Below are positions 1-8,241 of a stretch of 64,000 nucleotides of DNA, in pieces (within the stretch, counting starts at the first letter, position 1; each line of letters begins with the position of its first letter). The notes below the pieces were generated by a model that had not been told where the DNA came from, ran no database searches, and saw nothing but the letters and a program-made list of their open reading frames with translations. This DNA is from Vreelandella populi (GTDB taxonomy: Bacteria > Pseudomonadota > Gammaproteobacteria > Pseudomonadales > Halomonadaceae). Both the position numbers and the translations under genes were made by a program. The DNA is taken from positions 248,001-312,000 of the forward strand of contig NZ_RZHE01000006.1 in NCBI RefSeq assembly GCF_003989825.1. The letters run 5' to 3'.

Positions 1-226
1 GCTCATCAAACCCCGCCCCACTTTTCATTACCGGCTGCCCAACGCCCAGCTTTCACAGCCAGGATGGGGAGCAGTTACCGAGTGGAACCGTTGGGTCGAA
101 GTGGAAAAATTGGCCGCGGACAAGACAGTCCTTCATGCACGCTGCGCTGAATATATTGCCGAGCACAACCGGCCCATCTTTTCACGCCTGAAAGACAAGC
201 TGATGCAGTGGGCGAAACGGCATTAA
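1..226 (+). CDS. Putative amidoligase family protein, C-terminal fragment
   Basis: An open frame runs in from the left edge and stops with TAA at 224-226, giving about 74 C-terminal residues beginning LIKPRPTFHYRLPNA and ending MQWAKRH. The fragment has a Trp/Arg-rich stretch (EWNRWVEVEKLA). It sits 47 bp upstream of a class I glutamine amidotransferase-like peptidase in the same direction. Amidoligase genes are known to be paired with C26-type peptidases, so I infer a COOH-NH2 ligase of that family. The ATP-grasp-like catalytic core lies outside the window, so the assignment rests on the tail and the neighbour only. It could instead be another conserved hypothetical protein. Confidence 0.5.
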   Translation, partial: LIKPRPTFHYRLPNAQLSQPGWGAVTEWNRWVEVEKLAADKTVLHARCAEYIAEHNRPIFSRLKDKLMQWAKRH

Positions 227-273
227 TGTGAATGCATGATCATTTTATGGATACTTGAAGGGAAGTTATCTGA

Positions 274-954
274 ATGTCACGGCCGCTGATCGGAATCACC
301 ACTTCAGATGCTAAAAGCCAGCTTGCCTGGTGGTTTGACTGGTTTGCCGTATGGCGCCATGGCGGGAGGCCCTTGCGCTTATCCCCTTCCCGCCCCCTAC
401 CAGGCTACCTTGATGGCCTCATCATTGGCGGTGGCGATGATATCCAGGCCACCCTTTATGGTGGCGAAATCCAGCTGGACGTTCGCCTTGATCCTGCCCG
501 CGACGAGCTGGAACTTGCGCTACTTGAACGCTTTATTCCGCTGAATACGCCGGTGTTGGGCATCTGCCGGGGAGCGCAGCTTATCAACGTGCATTTAGGT
601 GGCACCCTGGACCCTGATATTTACACCACTCATGAAGGGTTAAAGCGGAGACGCACGGTACTGCCACGTAAAACCGTGGACATTGTTGGCGACAGCCAGC
701 TCTACCAGCTGCTGGGCGTTACCTGGTGCCGCGTCAACAGTCTTCATCATCAGGCGGTCAACAAGGCGGGTAAGGGGATCGAGATTGTGGCCCGCGACCG
801 GGATGGACTGGTACAGGGTATCGAGTCCCGCGAGCATGACTTTTTAATTGGCGTGCAGTGGCATCCAGAATGGCTGATTTTCAATCGCCCCCAGCAGCGC
901 CTGATTCGGGCACTGCTGGACGCCGCCAAACAGCCGCTAAACGCTACGCGTTAA
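274..954 (+). CDS. Class I glutamine amidotransferase / gamma-glutamyl hydrolase-like (peptidase C26)
   Basis: A 226-residue cytoplasmic protein with the class I amidotransferase fold. The nucleophile elbow is GICRGAQ with Cys98, and the His/Glu pair lies in VQWHPEW (His197, Glu199). The N-terminus ([11 protein letters not shown]) and the GGGDDI segment near residue 53 resemble the PuuD/gamma-glutamyl-GABA hydrolase branch. It follows the probable amidoligase by 47 bp and is likely co-transcribed with it. By analogy with known amidoligase/C26 pairs it may remove a gamma-glutamyl or peptide conjugate made by its partner; that is inference, and the substrate is unknown. The 3' end overlaps the convergent tpx gene by 11 bp. 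Confidence 0.85.
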   Translation: MSRPLIGITTSDAKSQLAWWFDWFAVWRHGGRPLRLSPSRPLPGYLDGLIIGGGDDIQATLYGGEIQLDVRLDPARDELELALLERFIPLNTPVLGICRGAQLINVHLGGTLDPDIYTTHEGLKRRRTVLPRKTVDIVGDSQLYQLLGVTWCRVNSLHHQAVNKAGKGIEIVARDRDGLVQGIESREHDFLIGVQWHPEWLIFNRPQQRLIRALLDAAKQPLNATR

Positions 955-1447
955 GCACCGCCAGTGCAGCATCGTAATCAGGCTCGTTTTTGATTTCGCT
1001 GACAAGCTCACTGTGCAGTACGCGGTTATCGGCATCCAATACCACCACGGCACGCGCGCACAGGCCAGCCATGGGGCTATTACATAGCGCCACGCCCCAG
1101 GTTTCCTGGAAATCAGGATGACGGAAGGTCGATAGCGTTTTGACGTTATCCAACCCTTCAGCGCCGCAAAACCGCTTGGCGGCAAACGGTAAATCCGCAG
1201 ACACCACCAGCACCACCGTATCGGCAAGGTTGGAGGCAAGCTCGTTAAAGCGCCGCGTGGACATGGCGCAGGTGGGCGTATCCACGCTGGGAATAATATT
1301 GAGTACCTTATGCTTGCCTGCATAGGTATCCAACGTGACGTCTTGCAAGTCGCTATTGGTGAGCGTCATCGCAGGGGCTATCTGCCCTTTGGCAGGCAGT
1401 AAACCAGCGACATCCATTGGCTCGCCTGCACGGGTAACCTGTTGCAT
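944..1447 (-). CDS. tpx: Thiol peroxidase (atypical 2-Cys peroxiredoxin)
   Basis: At 167 residues this matches the usual Tpx length. The peroxidatic cysteine is Cys60 in [16 protein letters not shown] and the resolving cysteine is Cys94 in KRFCGAEGL, the same spacing as Escherichia coli Tpx (61/95). Tpx reduces hydrogen peroxide and alkyl hydroperoxides with electrons from thioredoxin. No signal peptide is apparent. The start ATG at 1445-1447 is preceded by an AAGGAA ribosome-binding site. The gene is monocistronic on the minus strand and its end overlaps the convergent amidotransferase gene. Confidence 0.95.
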   Translation of the reverse strand: MQQVTRAGEPMDVAGLLPAKGQIAPAMTLTNSDLQDVTLDTYAGKHKVLNIIPSVDTPTCAMSTRRFNELASNLADTVVLVVSADLPFAAKRFCGAEGLDNVKTLSTFRHPDFQETWGVALCNSPMAGLCARAVVVLDADNRVLHSELVSEIKNEPDYDAALAVLNA

Positions 1448-1583
1448 TGCGTATTCCTTATATCGTTGATGATGAATGCGTTCTTACCCTCTGAGAAGCC
1501 ATGGTAGGCTATCTTCCGCGCTTTGCCGACTCATTGCGAAGTGCAGGTTCAACGTTTGCGCTGCATTTCACCGAGGGAGTGAT

Positions 1584-2300
1584 ATGGCCTGTGTACTGAT
1601 CGTTAAAACCGGTGACGCTTATCCAGAAGTGGTCGACCAGCACGGCGATTTTGAAACGCTATTTTTAAATCAGTTAAGCACCACATTGTCAGCACATTTA
1701 CACCTGCAGGTATGGGATGCCAAGCGTCAAGCCAAAGCGCCTGCCTTGGATACATTAGCAGGCATTGTGATTACCGGCTCCCATAGCATGGTAAGCGACG
1801 CCGAACCCTGGAGCGAAGCGCTTAAGCCTTGGCTACAAGAAGCGTTGGAAAGTGATATTCCCATGCTAGGCGTCTGCTATGGGCATCAGCTAATGGCGGC
1901 GGCCTTTGGCGGCGTCAGCGGCTATCACCCGGCTGGCCGCGAGTCAGGCACCCACGGCGTGGAACTAACGCAAGAAGGCCAGCAAGACCTGCTGTTTGGT
2001 CAATTACCGCCACGCTTTGATGCCCATCTTTCCCATGCACAGACCGTTTTGCAGGCGCCCGCTGGTGCAACTGTGCTGGCCCATAATCGTCATGATGCTC
2101 ATCAGTCGCTACGCTACGGCTCACGCCAGTGGAGTGTGCAATTTCATCCCGAATTTACCCCGGCCGTCATGCGCGCTTATATAGAGCGCCAGCGTGCTGC
2201 ACTGCGCGACCAAGGTGAAGACCCCGGCAGTCTATCTGCCAACGTGATGGAGGCGCCTGAAGCGGCTAGTCTACTGACGCGTTTTCTGACGCTTGTATAG
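1584..2300 (+). CDS. GuaA-like class I glutamine amidotransferase
   Basis: A 238-residue stand-alone amidotransferase domain. The nucleophile is Cys98 in LGVCYGHQ and the His/Glu pair is in VQFHPEF (His188, Glu190). The IVITGSHSMVSD segment near residue 61 is typical of the YfeJ/GuaA-like subgroup, which lacks the synthetase domain. The frame is open further upstream to 1476, but ATG 1584 has GGGAG just before it and begins the conserved fold, so it is the preferred start. The physiological acceptor is unknown. The last 35 bp overlap the convergent endonuclease V gene. Confidence 0.85.
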   Translation: MACVLIVKTGDAYPEVVDQHGDFETLFLNQLSTTLSAHLHLQVWDAKRQAKAPALDTLAGIVITGSHSMVSDAEPWSEALKPWLQEALESDIPMLGVCYGHQLMAAAFGGVSGYHPAGRESGTHGVELTQEGQQDLLFGQLPPRFDAHLSHAQTVLQAPAGATVLAHNRHDAHQSLRYGSRQWSVQFHPEFTPAVMRAYIERQRAALRDQGEDPGSLSANVMEAPEAASLLTRFLTLV

Positions 2301-2991
2301 CGGCCTGCTTGCGCTGATCTCGGCGAGAAGCGAGCCGGTCCGCCAGACGGGTTGGCTCAGGCAGTTTGGTGCGCCCTAAGCAGCGCATCACCCATTCAAG
2401 AGAGGTTTCCAGGCTAATGCGGTGGCCAGGAGATACAAACAGCGGCTTCACCTTATTACGTGAACGCAACACTGCACCGATGGTGTCGCGGCCTGCGCGC
2501 AGCGGCACCCAGTCGCCTCGCTCCTCGCCTACCTCGTCATGCTTTCCGTATAGACGAGACTTGGCAACCCCAATCGTGGGCAAGTCGAGCCACAGCCCCA
2601 GATGCGCCGCGATACCCAGCCTTCGTGGATGGGCAATCCCCTGCCCATCCACCATGATCAGCTCGGGCATGACGCTGAGCTTCTCAAACGCGCCTAGCGC
2701 GGCCGGAATTTCACGAAACGAGAGCAACCCTGGAATATACGGCATGCGTGTGGGCTCGCGGTGAACAATCTGCTCGACCACGGTGAGATCTGGCGCTGTG
2801 GCCGGGTCCCAGCGCAGTAACACCACGGCAGCCCGCGTTGTATCGCCGTTATCCTCAAAGCCAATATCCATGCCAGCAATATGGGTAACCGGATCAATAC
2901 GGTCAGTTAACTCCAACTGCTGGGCAAGCTCTTTTTGCAAGGCAATGGCCTCTTTGGGGGCCAGATTCCATTCATGTAGCGCTGTTTTCAT
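2266..2991 (-). CDS. nfi: Endonuclease V (deoxyinosine 3'-endonuclease)
   Basis: A 241-residue protein with the EndoV signature. Metal ligands are Asp42 (AGMDIGFED), Glu94 (LLSFREIPA) and Asp115 (IMVDGQGIAHPRRLG). The conserved LPTIGVAKSRLYG lies near residue 137. The enzyme nicks DNA on the 3' side of deoxyinosine, acting in alternative excision repair of deaminated adenine. The start ATG at 2989-2991 is preceded by GGGAG. A roughly 20-residue Arg/Lys-rich C-terminal tail extends past the core and overlaps the neighbouring gene, which may simply be a run-on. Confidence 0.95.
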   Translation of the reverse strand: MKTALHEWNLAPKEAIALQKELAQQLELTDRIDPVTHIAGMDIGFEDNGDTTRAAVVLLRWDPATAPDLTVVEQIVHREPTRMPYIPGLLSFREIPAALGAFEKLSVMPELIMVDGQGIAHPRRLGIAAHLGLWLDLPTIGVAKSRLYGKHDEVGEERGDWVPLRAGRDTIGAVLRSRNKVKPLFVSPGHRISLETSLEWVMRCLGRTKLPEPTRLADRLASRRDQRKQAAIQASENASVD

Positions 2992-3034
2992 CGTCGACTC
3001 CCTGTCGTGTTTGTCGGGACGTCTTTAGCGTAGC

Positions 3035-3074
3035 AAAAAAATGCCCCCGCACCGTTTCCGGGCGGGGGCATTTT
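3035..3074 (-). terminator. Intrinsic terminator downstream of deaD
   Basis: A GC-rich inverted repeat pairs 3041-3050 with 3062-3071 around a 10-11 nt loop. On the minus strand it is followed by a run of seven T (plus-strand A run at 3035-3041). It lies 38 bp after the deaD stop codon and separates deaD from nfi. Confidence 0.85.
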
Positions 3075-3111
3075 GGGGTGCGGCAGATACCGCTAGCGAG
3101 CGCTTATACGC

Positions 3112-4845
3112 TTACGCTTCGCGACGACGGATCGGCGCATCGCCATCGTCACGGCGGCGGCGCGGAGCACGCTCAGGCGCACTATCTTCACTGATTTCCA
3201 ACGGACGGCCAGCAACGCGGGCACGTGCCATCTTGGTCAGAATCGTGGCAGGCAGCCCGCTGGGCAGCTCAACAACAGAGAAGGCGTTACGAATATCGAT
3301 ACGACCGATACGTGCACCTTCAATACCGCCTTCATTGGCCAGTGCGCCAACCAGCTGGCCTGGCTTGACGCCATCTTTATGGCCAACGGATACGCGGTAG
3401 CGGGTCATGCCTTCGCTGGGTGTGCGAGCACGCTCACCACCACGTTCGGCGCCACGCTCACGACGAGCACCCGGCTTGGCGCTGCTGCTGCCTTCACGCG
3501 GTGCACGCTCTTTACGCGGTGCCTGCAGGCGACCAATCGGTGCCTCATCAGCACGCGCCATAGCGGCAAACGCGCAGGCCAGCTCAATAGGGTCATGACC
3601 TTCTTCAACCAGACGCTCGACCAGCGCACGCTGCTCTTCAGCGCCTTTGGTCAACGCAGCTACCACACGGTGGTGGAAGACTTCGTCACGGTGGGCGCGA
3701 ATGGCGGCTTCGTCAGGAAGCGGCATTTCGGTCATTTTCTGACCGGTTGCCTGCTCCATCCAGCCCACTTTACGGCCTTCACGGAAACCGGCAAACGTAA
3801 TCGCAATACCGCTACGCCCAGCACGACCGGTACGACCGATACGGTGCGTATAGGCTTCTGCATCTTGTGGCAGGTCGTAGTTGATAACGTGCGTAATACG
3901 CGGCACGTCAAGACCACGAGCAGCAACGTCAGTCGCAATCAGCACGTCGATCTTGCTACGCTTCAAGCGAGTAATCGTACGCTCACGCAGGCTTTGATCC
4001 AGATCACCGGACAGGCCAGCTGCATTTACGCCGCGAGCAGTCAACTGCTCAACCAGCGTGGTACAAGCAGCACGGGTACGCACGAAGACGATAGCGGCAT
4101 CGACCGGCTCGACTTCAAGAATACGCGCCAGTGCTTCAAGCTTGGCACCGCCATCAACACGCACGATGCGTTGCTCAATGTTTTCGCCAGTAGTAGTGCG
4201 CGACTCGATCGCCACTTTTACCGGGTTAACCAGGTAACGGTTAACAATGCGCTCAATTTCAGTCGGCAGTGTTGCCGAGAAGAACACACGCTGTGCATCT
4301 TTCGGGGTATCGGCGACCACACGTTTAACGTCGTCGATAAAGCCCATGCGCAGCATTTCGTCAGCTTCGTCTAACACAAGCGCTGACAAACCATCCAGCT
4401 TCAAGCTGCCGCGATCCAGGTGATCAATAATACGGCCAGGGGTGCCAACGATGACTTGGGCACCGCGCTTCAGCGCGCCTAACTGCTCACGGTACTCTTG
4501 ACCACCACACAGGGTTGCCACTTCAAGACCCTGCAGGTTTTGACCGTACTTACTAAATGAGGCTGCAACCTGCTGAGCAAGCTCGCGGGTCGGGGCCATT
4601 ACTAATACTTGGGGTACACGACGCTGGATATCCAGACGTGACAATAACGGTAAAGCAAATGCAGCGGTTTTACCGGTACCAGTTTGTGCCTGGCCCAGCA
4701 TATCGCGACCTTCCAGCAGCGCAGGAATAGTTTGCGCCTGGATGGGTGAAGGGATTACATAGCCCTGTGCTTCAACAGCAGACAGAACAGCAGGCAATAG
4801 AGCCAGATCACCGAAGCTCGGCGAGGCGACAGAAGTCGAGGTCAT
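3112..4845 (-). CDS. deaD: DEAD-box ATP-dependent RNA helicase DeaD/CsdA
   Basis: A 577-residue DEAD-box helicase. The Q motif is near residues 31-38, motif I is AQTGTGKT (53-60), DEAD is at 159-162, SAT at 190-192, and motif VI is HRIGRTGRAGRSG near residue 335. A charged linker is followed by a C-terminal DbpA-type RNA-binding domain (MTRYRVSVGHKDGVKPGQ onward, near residue 490) and a short basic tail ending RRREA. This order is that of DeaD/CsdA, the cold-shock helicase that unwinds structured mRNA and helps 50S ribosome assembly; it is a little shorter than the E. coli protein (about 630). ATG 4843-4845 has an AAGGTG ribosome-binding site. The 5' region is unusually structured (see separate entry), suggesting leader control. 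Confidence 0.95.
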   Translation of the reverse strand: MTSTSVASPSFGDLALLPAVLSAVEAQGYVIPSPIQAQTIPALLEGRDMLGQAQTGTGKTAAFALPLLSRLDIQRRVPQVLVMAPTRELAQQVAASFSKYGQNLQGLEVATLCGGQEYREQLGALKRGAQVIVGTPGRIIDHLDRGSLKLDGLSALVLDEADEMLRMGFIDDVKRVVADTPKDAQRVFFSATLPTEIERIVNRYLVNPVKVAIESRTTTGENIEQRIVRVDGGAKLEALARILEVEPVDAAIVFVRTRAACTTLVEQLTARGVNAAGLSGDLDQSLRERTITRLKRSKIDVLIATDVAARGLDVPRITHVINYDLPQDAEAYTHRIGRTGRAGRSGIAITFAGFREGRKVGWMEQATGQKMTEMPLPDEAAIRAHRDEVFHHRVVAALTKGAEEQRALVERLVEEGHDPIELACAFAAMARADEAPIGRLQAPRKERAPREGSSSAKPGARRERGAERGGERARTPSEGMTRYRVSVGHKDGVKPGQLVGALANEGGIEGARIGRIDIRNAFSVVELPSGLPATILTKMARARVAGRPLEISEDSAPERAPRRRRDDGDAPIRRREA

Positions 4846-4862
4846 TAATCACACCTTGGTAG

Positions 4863-5140
4863 GCCGGCAGTACCGGCAAAAAACATCGTAAGCGTCTCTG
4901 ACTCTGTTATCGCTGCATAAAACGCATCAATAAACAGACTCCGCTAAGCGGATAATGTCATCAGTGGAGTCGGAGACGCCGGTCGCACCTAGCATCCGGT
5001 TGGCAAACTATTATCAAGGGCCAACCGCTGTGGCGACCTTCTGCGCCGATTTCACCCGTTTGGTGAAATGCTGGAGGCGCGCCATCTTCACAGCAATGAA
5101 CATCTGCAACTGGCTAGATGTTCCCGCAAGCTTTCCTGCG
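4863..5140 (-). promoter_or_regulatory. Structured RNA leader upstream of deaD
   Basis: The gene-free 498 bp between deaD and csbD hold a chain of strong inverted repeats: 4863-4867/4873-4877; a 13-position stem 4892-4904/4967-4979 (one G-U) enclosing a small hairpin 4940-4944/4948-4952; 4981-4986/5033-5038 enclosing 4997-5004/5020-5027; 5049-5056/5062-5069; and 5098-5105/5116-5123. All stems except the first are perfect or have a single wobble. Read on the minus strand they form a leader of roughly 280 nt ending next to the deaD ribosome-binding site. The 13-position stem is followed 8 nt later by six T. The order suggests a cold-shock or attenuation leader; no known RNA family is recognised. 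Confidence 0.55.
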
Positions 5141-5343
5141 TATGAATATACAGCTACACAGGTAAATGCTTATCGTCGTGATGGAGGGGTCAACACATGC
5201 GAGGAGCGCGCATCCTAACACTGCATTTCATGAATGACCAGTCTTTTTACTTTACCAATATTAAACGTCTCGGTTTGCAGCTGTGTTGATATGGTCTAAC
5301 TTAATAGATGCCTTTGCCTGTTCAGTAATTCAAGGAGCGATAT

Positions 5344-5541
5344 ATGAACTGGGACCAAATTGAAGGTAAATGGACTGAAGTAAAAGGCAAGGCACGTGCC
5401 AGCTGGGGCGAGTTTACGGATGATGAGCTTGACCAGATCGGCGGCAAGAAAGACCAGCTGGTTGGTAAACTACAGCAAAAATATGGTCTTGAACGTGAAC
5501 AGGCTGAAAAACGTGCCGATGATTGGGCAGACAGTCTATAA
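5344..5541 (+). CDS. CsbD family stress-response protein
   Basis: A 65-residue hydrophilic protein starting MNWDQIEGKWTEVKGKA, the CsbD family signature, followed by a second helical repeat (DQIGGKKDQLVGKLQ). It is the standard length for the family, with no signal peptide or membrane segment. Members are induced by general stress, salt or phosphate limitation; the molecular role is unknown. A clear AAGGAG lies 8 bp before ATG. The PRC-barrel protein gene follows 115 bp downstream and may belong to the same envelope/osmotic stress group. Confidence 0.9.
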   Translation: MNWDQIEGKWTEVKGKARASWGEFTDDELDQIGGKKDQLVGKLQQKYGLEREQAEKRADDWADSL

Positions 5542-5656
5542 GCTGCCTGATTTTTCATTTTGATGACTGTTTCGCTATAGGTAGTGAGTGGCCTGCACTA
5601 ATAATGTGTACTGAAAAAGCCGCCCCTACTATTTACTAGCCACAGGGAGAGAAGCT

Positions 5657-6142
5657 ATGCGTAAGTCAATGCTAACTACCGCGATTACTACGGCACTGCT
5701 AGGCAGCCTGGCATTTGGCGTGCAGGCTTCAGAGCAAGAGCCACAGGGTATGTATTCTGCTGACGATATTCTTGATGCAGATGTCTATTTTGCTAACGGG
5801 TCTGGCGATGAGATTGGCGAAGTAGACGATATTTTGTTTGATGAAGATATGCGCATCAGCGCCTTGGTCATCGAAAGTGGCGCTGTTCTTGGCTTAGGGG
5901 GTCGTGAGATCGTTGTGGGCACCGACTACTTCTCACTTGAAACCCATACCGAAAGCGATGGTGATATCGAACATCGTATTATCCTGGACGCCAGTTCGGA
6001 TGAAATTGCAGCATTTCCTACCTATGATCGTGACTGGTGGGAACAGACCAAAGTTAATGCGCGTAGCGCTTGGGAAACCACACGCGATGGTGCTGAAAGT
6101 GCCTGGCAGAGAACGCGCAATGCTGTCGCCAACGACGAGTAA
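5657..6142 (+). CDS. Periplasmic PRC-barrel domain protein
   Basis: A 161-residue protein with a signal peptide (MRKSMLTTAITTALLGSLA, likely cleaved after VQA near residue 24). A PRC-barrel fold follows: DILDADVYFANGSGDEIGE near 33-51, then LVIESGAVLGLGGREIVV near 74-92. The C-terminal 35 residues are Trp-rich and helical (repeats of SAWETTRDGAESAWQ). PRC barrels are small beta-barrels involved in protein or RNA contacts; exported versions are common in halophilic and soil proteobacteria and often stress induced. The function is not known. GGGAGAG precedes ATG, and a strong terminator follows at 6177. Confidence 0.85.
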   Translation: MRKSMLTTAITTALLGSLAFGVQASEQEPQGMYSADDILDADVYFANGSGDEIGEVDDILFDEDMRISALVIESGAVLGLGGREIVVGTDYFSLETHTESDGDIEHRIILDASSDEIAAFPTYDRDWWEQTKVNARSAWETTRDGAESAWQRTRNAVANDE

Positions 6143-6176
6143 GCGCTTTTATACTGTGCTTGGTTAACCGTTAAAA

Positions 6177-6210
6177 TAAAGGGGGCCGCCTTATCAAGCG
6201 GCCCCCTTTA
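6177..6210. terminator. Bidirectional intrinsic terminator
   Basis: A perfect 13-bp stem (6177-6189 with 6198-6210) with an 8-nt loop, A-rich on the left and T-rich on the right. It can therefore end both the plus-strand PRC-barrel gene and the convergent minus-strand glutathionyl-hydroquinone reductase gene. Confidence 0.9.
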
Positions 6211-6237
6211 TTTATTGCTTCAGCACTACCGTTGTCC

Positions 6238-7230
6238 TTACGCTGAACGAATGCCCTGCCCCGGCAAGCGTTCCCGATCATGGGGGCGCTCGAAATCAAG
6301 CAGCGGCCCAGCGGGCACGATACGTGTCGGGTTGATGTTGTCATGGCTGTAATAGTAGTGGCGCTTGATATGATCCATATCGACCGTTTCAGCAATGCCC
6401 GGCCACTGGTAAATCTCACGCACGTAGTTGGCCAGATTGGGGAAATCTTCAATGCGCTTGAAGTTGCATTTGAAGTGGCCATAATAAACGGCGTCAAACC
6501 GAATTAACGTAGTAAACAGGCGAATATCTGCCTCCGTCAACCACTCTCCCGCCAGATAGCGCTGGGTAGCCAGACGTTTTTCGACGCGCTCAAGCGCTTC
6601 AAACAGTGCTTTTACGTGCTTTTCATAAACACTCTGCTCGGTGGCAAAACCCGTCTTGTATACGCCATTGTTAATATGATCATAAATATCAGCGTTGACT
6701 TCATCGATGACATCGCGCAGATCCTCCGGGTAAAGGTCCAGCGCGTTGCCCGTCAGCTCGTCAAAGGCGCGATTGAAAATACGCATTAAATCAGCCGACT
6801 CATTATTGACGATCGCACTGCGCTTTCTGTCCCACAGCACCGGTACGGTCACACGGCCTGTATAGGTAGGGTCCGTCATGGTGTAGAGCTGATAGTGATA
6901 GTCCACGCCGTTAAGCGTATCTCCGCTCGACCCTTCATCGCGATGGTACGTCCAGCCTTTATCTAGCATCAAAGGGCTTGTATGCGACACCTCTATAAAG
7001 GATTCGAGCCCTTTAAGCTTGCGCATAATTAGTACTCGGTGCGCCCAAGGGCAGGCAAGCGAGACGTAGAGGTGATAACGGTTTTTTTCCGCCGGATAAG
7101 CATTGCCATCGGTTTCTGGCTTGTCGCCCACCCAGTCGCGCAACTGAGCGGATTCACGGACAAATTCGCCGCCGCTTTTTTTGGTGTCGTACCACTGATC
7201 GTGCCATTCGCCATTAACGAGCAGGCCCAT
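6238..7230 (-). CDS. yqjG: Glutathionyl-hydroquinone reductase (YqjG/Xi-class GST)
   Basis: A 330-residue Xi-class glutathione transferase. The thioredoxin-like N-terminal domain carries the catalytic Cys60 in SLACPWAHR. The helical C-terminal domain includes LTEADIRLFTTLIRFDAVYYGHFKCN, typical of the family. The enzyme reduces glutathionyl-hydroquinones, returning quinones to the hydroquinone pool with glutathione as reductant. Length and Cys position match E. coli YqjG (328 residues, Cys63). The start is set by AGGAG 8 bp before ATG 7228-7230. The LysR gene lies upstream in the same direction, 99 bp away. Confidence 0.93.
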   Translation of the reverse strand: MGLLVNGEWHDQWYDTKKSGGEFVRESAQLRDWVGDKPETDGNAYPAEKNRYHLYVSLACPWAHRVLIMRKLKGLESFIEVSHTSPLMLDKGWTYHRDEGSSGDTLNGVDYHYQLYTMTDPTYTGRVTVPVLWDRKRSAIVNNESADLMRIFNRAFDELTGNALDLYPEDLRDVIDEVNADIYDHINNGVYKTGFATEQSVYEKHVKALFEALERVEKRLATQRYLAGEWLTEADIRLFTTLIRFDAVYYGHFKCNFKRIEDFPNLANYVREIYQWPGIAETVDMDHIKRHYYYSHDNINPTRIVPAGPLLDFERPHDRERLPGQGIRSA

Positions 7231-7329
7231 AGGTCATCTCCTGAAAGCGTAATTAATATCAGGCGTTTGCCTAACTCGTTTCAGCATAACCTGATAGGGT
7301 GGATGCTCAAGCGGATGTTTTACCGCGTT

Positions 7330-8241
7330 TCATTCGAGGGAATCGAACTGTTCCGGGCACTGCTCACTCACAGCCTGCTTTAATGCCGCAGCCATGGCAT
7401 GAGCGGCGGGACCGGCGCGGTCGCGGTCACGAAAGATCATCTGCACGGGCACCTCACGAATGCCGCCAGCAGCGAGCGGAAGCGGCTTCAGCTGCCCTGC
7501 CCGGATCTCGTCGGCTATACGCGTCTCCGGCATCCAGGCAAACCCGAGGCCTCGCTTCAGCATGTCCAGTGAGGTATTCAAGTGGCCGACGGTCCAGCGC
7601 TGTTCGGCTTTAAGCCAGCCGGCGTTAGTGGATTGACGCAGCGCCGAGTCACGCACGACCAGCTGTCGATGCTGCGCCAGATCGCGAAGATCCAGTGCCC
7701 GCCCCAGCTGATGCAACGGATGATCAGGATGAGCCACGGCGACAAAACGCACGCTCACCAGTGGCTCGCCTAAAAAGCCCTGCGCTTCAATGCCTGATAT
7801 CACTAAATCAGCGCGGCCATCGTAAAGCATTTCTATTCCACCATTGAGAACGCTTTCATGCAGCTGCACACGTACCTGTGGGTAGGTTTCTGAAAAGCGC
7901 TCAAGTGCCTTGGCCTGCGCTGACGCTGGAAACACCTGATCAATCGCCAGCACTATCTCAGCCTCAAGGCCCGCTGCCAGACGTGAAGCAACGTCCTCCA
8001 GCGACGCCGCACTCTCGATCAGCTGGCGCGCGCGGCGAAGCAGCAATTCGCCAGCCTCGGTCAGGCGTACCTGACGACCAATGGGCTCAAGTACCTGTAC
8101 ACCCAACTGCTCTTCCAGCTTATGAACGGCATGATTCAAGGTAGAAGGACTTTTATGCACAACTTCCGCCGCGCGCGCAAACCCTCCGTGATCCACGACT
8201 GCTGCCAGCATTTGCCATTGTGAAAGTGTTACCCGAGACAT
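7330..8241 (-). CDS. LysR-family transcriptional regulator
   Basis: A 303-residue LysR regulator. The N-terminal winged helix-turn-helix is at residues 3-62 (SQWQMLAAVVDHGGFARAAE, then SPSTLNHAVHKLEEQLG) and the periplasmic-binding-like effector domain spans about 90-295. GAGGAAA precedes the ATG. The nearest candidate target downstream is the quinone reductase gene; upstream, a 713-bp AT-rich gap separates it from the divergent mepM. The effector cannot be read from sequence. Confidence 0.9.
   Translation of the reverse strand: MSRVTLSQWQMLAAVVDHGGFARAAEVVHKSPSTLNHAVHKLEEQLGVQVLEPIGRQVRLTEAGELLLRRARQLIESAASLEDVASRLAAGLEAEIVLAIDQVFPASAQAKALERFSETYPQVRVQLHESVLNGGIEMLYDGRADLVISGIEAQGFLGEPLVSVRFVAVAHPDHPLHQLGRALDLRDLAQHRQLVVRDSALRQSTNAGWLKAEQRWTVGHLNTSLDMLKRGLGFAWMPETRIADEIRAGQLKPLPLAAGGIREVPVQMIFRDRDRAGPAAHAMAAALKQAVSEQCPEQFDSLE

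Noticed and set aside
3379..4374. A 331-codon open frame antisense to deaD.
   Set aside because: It lies wholly within the well-supported helicase gene. Its composition is that of a reverse-strand shadow, with no ribosome-binding site or domain.
4955..5218. An 87-codon plus-strand open frame in the gap between deaD and csbD.
   Set aside because: No ribosome-binding site, no recognisable protein character, and it runs through a series of perfect inverted repeats better explained as structured RNA.
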